Of a DNA stretch of 64,000 nucleotides, positions 57,701-64,000 are shown piece after piece. Under the pieces are notes generated by a model. That model saw only the letters and a list, made by a program, of their open reading frames with translations. It was not told the DNA's origin and did not search any database. Position numbers and translations under genes: made by a program. This DNA comes from Clonostachys chloroleuca (taxonomy: Eukaryota; Ascomycota; Sordariomycetes; Hypocreales; Bionectriaceae). Numbering within the stretch: position 1 is the stretch's first letter; every line of letters begins with the position of its first letter. Location of the stretch: NCBI GenBank assembly GCA_037952775.1, contig JBANAY010000004.1, positions 2,666,001 to 2,730,000 on the forward strand, written 5' to 3'.

Positions 57701-60700
57701 TATTGCCATTATTTGACGGAAAAGGACGTCCTATATTAGTAGTCATAGCTTCCTCTGTTATACCCACCTGCACAGAGGACCGTTGCGGAGCAGTCACCAA
57801 CCTATCCGTTTATCTCCCTGCCCCAACGTCCATTACGGTGTAGTAGCCATCCATCTGTGGCACACACAGTCTTTAACATGGCATGGTATCTTCCAAGATA
57901 CCCGCACCTTGCAATGGTTCATGCCGGTGCTGGGTTGTTGTTCAAGCTGTGCCTACAAGGTTCGATGCTGGAGGAGATGTAGATGTAGGGATTGGTATAG
58001 CCGGGTATTCCCGCATACCCAATCCAACCCACGGGATAGAGCCTCCAGGACTAATACATCCCGAGGGCCTTTTCTGTGTTCCCAGTACAATGTATTGTAT
58101 ACTTGCTCATTGCCCCAGGTGTGACAAGAAGATAGTCAATCGGCTAGAGCCGTGTCTCACTCACCCCAACGAGCAAGGGATGTTGGTCGCGTTGGAATAT
58201 TCCGTATCCCATTGCAATACGAATGAATGAGGTACCAAGCAGTCCCGTGAGGCTGACAGCATACCCGGTCTCAGATATCTCCTGATAAGTTGCTATTGGG
58301 CATTGGGCGCGCTGCGCTGGTCAAGCACATGTAATCAGCAACAGATCATCAGTGTACTGTGATCACCGAATCCCACAGTAGTGCCTTTACGTTGCAGATC
58401 CTTTGAGTACCTATAGACTGAGATAATTAGCTGACTGGATGATGATTTTGCCCATTTGCAGCTCTGTTCAACAAATGGAATCCCCTAGGGTGATGGATTT
58501 CCCCGCGCATGCAGAGATGCCCAGTGCAACTTGGTCCGACACGGTTACATCGATATGCATACACTTACATGTTCACTTGTCGATGCAACCCTTGCCAGTG
58601 GCTGGCTCGGTGTTGGTACCACCCATGCTGGAATCGATTGCCCAAAACACCGTCTACAGATCACGGTTATTCCAGATAGAGTGCTTTCGAAAGGTACTTC
58701 AGTCCATGCAGCGGGCAGTTAGGGGCTGCAACGCTAGACCGTCAGTATGGCGTAACTCGCTAGATGTAGATGAAGAGAGTCCCTTGTCGAGTGATCAGCG
58801 TTGTGACGGCGGGTTGTAGCACGACAAGCAGCGTCGACGGTCTTGCCAGGTCTTGCCATATAACAGGAACCCTCAGCAACTCTCGTCGCCTCTTGTCGCG
58901 CTTACTATGCTGATCAACCAGGGTCAATCGGCGCCAGCTCCTTCGACAGCTCTGCTGCGGGTGCTTTGAGAGGCGTTCGGGCCCCAGCAGCAGGCTACAC
59001 CGCATGCGGTGACGTCTCACATCGTGATCTGGAGGAAGGAGCAGGCTCTCGTCATCGTCATCGGTCGCGTTGACATTAAGGCTTCGGTGCCTGGGCTGTG
59101 GCGCATTAGACTTCCCTGGCCTGCCGTTGGAAAGTCTATCTCGTTTCAATGTTATTTGATCATGGGTGTTTATTCTTTGGAGCATCTGGAGGCGGTTGCC
59201 GTTTCCTCCCTGCTGCGCTAACGGTCGGGCCCATTAGCGCCATGTTTCCGCTGGAATGGTGCGGTCTAGCTGGGGTGGATGTGGTGGTTAGCAGGTACAG
59301 GTACTGTAATTCTGTAGACCGTACTGCTGTCTCCTCGGGGCCGACCCGAGTTTCTGTCACCATGCTCTTCAGAGGCAAAACCAAAAAAAAAAAAAAACCA
59401 GGGGGCTGGGGCTTGTGCTGGGGCAGTTGGGAGACAGCACATGGGGGTAGGGGGGGCGTTTGGTTCGAGGATGCTGGGCGGTGGTACCTACCGTTGGGAC
59501 AGGCACCTCAGTCCCGTCAGTAACTGTGTACAAGGACAGGCCGTACCGTACCTACATTGGTTCCACTCCCAGTCCAAAATTTCCCCAGATTACGAGAGTA
59601 TTAAACGTGGTCGAGCTGGGATTACCCGGCGATGTGTGCGTTGGGCCGGCTGCTTTCTAGAATGGTTCATTGCGGCGTTCTTGATTGAGAGGCTACGCAG
59701 AGCCCATTGGGCTTCTATCATCTGCGGCATGTGTTGCACATTTAGTCGGTGGCTTGCGATCTCAAGCTTTTTGCACCTGGGTGCAAATCAGCATTTTCTG
59801 AATGGTGTTTGCTATCCACTGTCGTCCTCGTTTACCGATCGTGTGGATATTCATTGCCGTTTCCTCCGGCGGTAATTACGTCGTGATAAATGATGTAGCC
59901 GTATGTAGCTTGTGAGATTGGCTCGAAAATATAAAGGGATGCTCTCTGAGCCAACTACTTACCCACTGCCTAGCTGTTTATTTTAGGCACAACAAGAGAC
60001 AGCATCCTACCGAGGCTCCATTTGTTTTTTCCAACCTCAGCTGACTATCATAATTACGCGAGGACATTATTCTCCCCGATCGCTCCCTACGACAGAGACT
60101 GCACAGCATCACTCAAGTCGTTGTCTGGTTTGTGCACCCATAGGGTAGGTAAGTACTTTGCAAGGCCGCCAATCATCAAGGGCGCTGCATCCAAGGCGCA
60201 CAGGAGAGAAATCTGTTCCTGGATTCAGGCCAGGGTTTAATTTCCACCATCTTATGTGCCTGCATGTGCTAAATTGGGTCCCGGCTGGTACGCAGGGCCA
60301 GACGGAGCAACCCACTCTCAGACAGTCATCGCAGATATTGACAATCTGCACAGTCTGTCGGGAGGGCTTGGCCATTTTATTTAATACTACTGTCAATCAA
60401 CGACTGACCCAACCCTCCTAGAACATCCCTCCCCTCGATGCAGTTACTCTCCCCAGACTGCGCACCGCCCATACACAAGTCTGCAGGAACCGGTAATCCC
60501 CAGAGACACCAACGAAGCCGGTGAACCAGGAGGCAGCCGTCTGTACTCTGCGACTCCCTTCAGTACCCCCACTCGCAGCACCAGTCCAGTGTTCAGCTGA
60601 ACCCCAAGGAACCAGCAGCAAGACAAGGTGATACCCTTCACCCACAAGCCGTTCGTTCGTTCGAAGAGGGTGGTACGCACACACGCACCCGCCGGCGCGC

Positions 60701-63700
60701 ACTCAGTAGTTACTTTTTCGCGACCTCGGCACACGTGGCCCAGCGCGTCGAACCTGGCCTGTCCCTGCATCTCGCCGCTGGCCTTCGTTCTGGGTACATC
60801 TTGCAAACACGTCTCGTACGTGCCGCACCGTACCGCAGCCACAGCCGTTCTTTCCACCGGATCGGAGACATCTACCAACTCTCGTTGAGCAGTTGAGTTG
60901 GCCCACAACACTATAGGTTCGTGCAAGCTGCAAATTCACAACATCACTACCCCCTTCAAGTTTTCTTCAACTCCTTATTTCGCCCATGGATAATATATAC
61001 GCTGGCGAGGGTTTGAAATCAAATTCATGGTCCTGCATTTCTTATACCTGACAGGAAGAATGCATCAAGTCATATATTATGTTGATTGTCCAAAACCACG
61101 CATCTCATGCTGGCTGGAACTCATGGCATTGCATTGAAAGCAACATTTTATCAACAGAAAGACTTGCAACGTGCTGTTCTGGCTCAACAGACTTGACCAA
61201 CATACCTCCTATACCGCCAGGCGTTGAATTCAAGCTAGCTGGTGTTGCGGTAGCACTAATTCGAGTCCGTGTTTAGAAACTGAAAAGGGAAGTCCGAGCC
61301 TCGAGGGCCATTCTGTCGTGACGCCAACACACAGCCCGAAGCGTTTAGAGGGAAACTCATAATAGGAGGAGTTATTAATTGGTATGTTTGTTTTCTCACC
61401 GTCTATTGCAAGGCGTCTCCCGCGAAACTCCTTCCTATGCGCATGATTTGACGAAATTCGAGAGAATATTGGCAATCATGCTCAAGCGGAGAAAAGGGGT
61501 TATCCCCATGTCGAAGACACGCTCAAAATAATGATCCATTTGCTGACCGTTTGCATTAAAATTGATCAGTTGGGCGATTTCGAGCTCCCCATCCCATGCC
61601 CGTTGACTACAACGATATGTCGGCGCACGGACAGGCTCACGGCCATTTCATCAAGGCCGATCCTGGCATGGCCCATTCGGTATGTAATGTTTTCACGTCT
61701 TCTTTCCCCAGAGGGTCAAGCCCATGTTTTTCCAAGATACGGAAGTGGCACACGGTGGCTTAGTGGCCAACTGATGCCTGGACATGCTCAGAAATCTACT
61801 CATGAGCATGGCTGCCCAGCAAATGTTTCTTGCACAGACAATATGATTAGGGTCATGTTGCTGAGTTCCCTGGCGAGTATTGGTGGTATCTGGTACTCAA
61901 TCTATAAATGGACGACATGTCAAATCAGCCTTGTCGCAAACCTGTCCCTGTCAGTATACCTTGGGCTCTAGCAGGGTACTCCTGTTTCACCAAAAGCTTG
62001 GGCGCCCGCATACGCCGCGAACCTTGTGGGTCGCTCCAACTTGGGACTCGTTCCAACAATCCCAGACGGGATGGAATGATGGATGAGCACAGAGGATTGC
62101 CCGTGTGCTATTTTCCGCCGGCCTACTGCAACAGTTCATCAAAGAAGCCCAGTTTAGGCGATTGACGTCGACTAAATCAACTAAAGCTTCTTTGATTCCT
62201 CCTTGTCTCTGAGACGGCGGAGGATTTTGCGGAAGGCAGGACATCCCTGTGTCTCGTCCATCTACATGGCGAATGGGGCAACCAGAACACAACTTTTTCA
62301 CGGTGTCAGCACAAATGCAAGGCTGGGACACTCTGCCATTTGACACAGTGACGGACATCGTCAATCCGACGTCAGAGGGGGTCGAGCCATCCGCATTGCG
62401 CACATGTCTTGTGAGATCTTTGTGGCGCGCTTGGTTTTTACCGAGCTGTTGGCTAGCAGAAGCGATGCAGCCACCGGCACCACCCCCAAAAAAGCAAAGA
62501 GGAATACATATCAAGGACCACGCCAGAAAAGCGCACACGCTAGCAGCTAGCCACGGTGGCGTTGACACGGCGCGGCCCCTAGTGGAGGTCCGTTGCCTGC
62601 CTCCGTTTTTGACAGAGAGAAAACGGTGCAGAACAGACGCAAGCCCAGCGCACGCACTGGCCTGGCCCAAGCGGGAGCCGATGTCTGTACCGTGTATGGC
62701 TTCCTGCCACCCCCAAGCCTCCTGGGGACAGGCGCGTGCGGTCAAGGCAGAGGTGGGAGCCAGAGCGGCTCCTCGCGTGGACCTTGCCAAGATGTTCGTT
62801 TTCCAATGCAGGAGAAATGAAGCTGTCGGAGGTACCCGGCGAAGAATACCACTCTGCAGTTCCGAGCAGCGAAGGCCATTGCCTACTTGGGCACTTGTCA
62901 GAGAAGCCCAGGCGGCTGGTCGCCAACGTCCTCGAGAGATACAAGGGGCATGGCTACCCACACCGCTTGTGTCCAAAATAAGAGGCGAGGACCAGTCTAA
63001 GCCTGGCTAAGTTTTGGTCCGTTATTAGCCCCGGCCGTCGGGTTCCTTATTGGGCAGCTGGTCCTGGATGGACCCTCATGATGGATTCCGCCATTGGCCA
63101 TTTAATCAAATGCGACCACCCTTGCTTGTTTCCTCTATGCGCTGGCGCTCCCATCAACTCCAGCACGCAGAGAACATGAGGTACATATGTACAAGCGTAT
63201 GTATGTACCTACACCGACAACACACCCCTCCCCTCGTTTGGCCGGACACCCCCTTACCTGCTAGCCGTGGACGATTGATTCTTGGCTCTGGGTCATGGCT
63301 GGCCACCTCGCTCACGTTTCTTCAGGCGTGGGAGGGGCCTACCTACAGTGGGAGGTCACCATGTCTTTGCTTTTCCCGTGCTGGTTCGTTGCCAGACGCC
63401 CACTCTCTGATTGTTGTCTCTTGCACAGCCATCTCCGAAATTTCTGTCATCTCGGAAGAGGCAAGAAGCCACAGCCATGTCCTTCACATCTTAAATCATT
63501 TTCCGTCAACTTAACCTTTTTCACTTCTTCCCTCCCCATCCACCCCCTGAACGGCTGCTGGGGGGATTGAAGAGACCAAGAGTCGGTGCTGGAGCCACTA
63601 CACCAGTTCAACCACACCTCCCTGTCGTCGTTTCTGCCAACGCCCCCCTCCCCTGGTCATATTCGAGGTATACATTACCCCGTTGCTTTACCCACTTCTC

Positions 63701-64000
63701 ATCCTACGTACCTGGACCCAATCCCCATAATCTTGGTTCAAATACTCTGCTCCCCTGCTCTCCTTCACCTTGCCCCCCGTCTTGTCACTCTGTTGGCGTA
63801 CCTTGACTGCGATCGCCGGTTTTTTTTTCTTTGCCTCAAAGTTGCCCTTGCTTTTTGGCTTTTGGCGGTCTTCAAACATCGAAGATAAAGCTCGTTGTAC
63901 TGTCCACCAACCAGCTAAAGCATCGCGACATTCCTCGCACGTCCTTCGTTCTCTCCCCAGCCCTCCGTCAGCACATTGCCACGAGAATCGACCGACCAAG

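Larger units (their letters stand above)
51427..64000. other. 12.6-kb gene desert, probable long promoter of a gene beyond the right edge
   Basis: No frame here shows family features, consistent codon bias or a plausible exon chain. The longest, at 61987-62976 (minus) and 62249-63010 (plus), overlap each other and lack recognisable domains. The region carries many short TACCTACC/TAGGTA motifs (for example 59525-59555, 63190-63215 and 63330-63345) and several simple repeats. From about 63480 it becomes pyrimidine-rich (ttttcacttcttccctcccc, ttctctccccagccc), resembling a 5' UTR on the plus strand leading to a gene beyond 64000. Long leaders of this kind are typical of fungal regulators, but the gene itself is not visible. 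Confidence 0.5.

Noticed and set aside
61987..63010. Overlapping long open frames on both strands (329 aa minus, 253 aa plus)
   Set aside because: Both lie in the same GC-richer stretch, have no domain or motif, show high Arg/Pro/Trp/Cys noise composition, and no splice-consistent extension was found.
1..64000. CRISPR array, 5S rRNA, intact transposon or viral insertion
   Set aside because: No regular short repeats with unique spacers, no 5S-like sequence recognised, and no transposase, integrase, reverse transcriptase or polymerase motif was seen in the frames examined.

Overview
The window is nuclear DNA of a filamentous ascomycete, most likely a Sordariomycete and plausibly Hypocreales. 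The grounds are short introns (about 50-90 nt, GTRNGY donors, CTRAY-like branch points), a Woronin-body HEX1 gene (found only in Pezizomycotina), a LaeA-like TAM methyltransferase, and long intergenic regions full of ACCTACC/TAGGTA motifs. Gene models were built by hand from codon frame, splice sites and family knowledge. No database search was run.

Left part (1-8.9 kb). A degenerate 73-bp tandem array (60-735) is followed by a tRNA-Lys(TTT)-like element with an 8-nt intron and a damaged T arm. Then come three methyltransferase genes from three different families: a Rossmann-type protein (minus), a LaeA-like TAM protein (plus) and a class II O-methyltransferase (plus). A tRNA-Gly(GCC) with an 11-nt intron closes this part. 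Accessory or secondary-metabolism character is inferred here.

Central part (9.3-42 kb). This holds conserved housekeeping and cell-architecture genes: Smc5 (DNA repair), a Tea1/KelA kelch coiled-coil polarity marker, Kog1/Raptor (TORC1), an RS-rich annexin, Rqc2 (ribosome quality control), HEX1 (septal-pore plugging, with a long isoform carrying four exact-period 63-bp repeats) and fumarase (with a mitochondrial presequence and an internal second start).

Right part (42-64 kb). A 6.7-kb gene-poor tract with an AT-rich left half and long homopolymers precedes a large disordered DUF8035-type protein gene. After it lie 12.6 kb with no supportable gene. The pyrimidine-rich right end looks like the promoter or 5' UTR of a gene beyond the window.

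Main caution: five clear reading-frame breaks, each exactly one base inside a C or G homopolymer, fall in the LaeA-like gene, Kog1 (two), the annexin and fumarase. In each case a one-base change in run length restores an otherwise intact conserved protein and fits the splice phases. The simplest reading is homopolymer-length error in the assembly, not gene decay. No virus, intact transposon, CRISPR array or clear new multi-gene system was found. The most unusual items are the methyltransferase trio, the HEX1 repeat extension, the RS-annexin and the right-hand gene desert.
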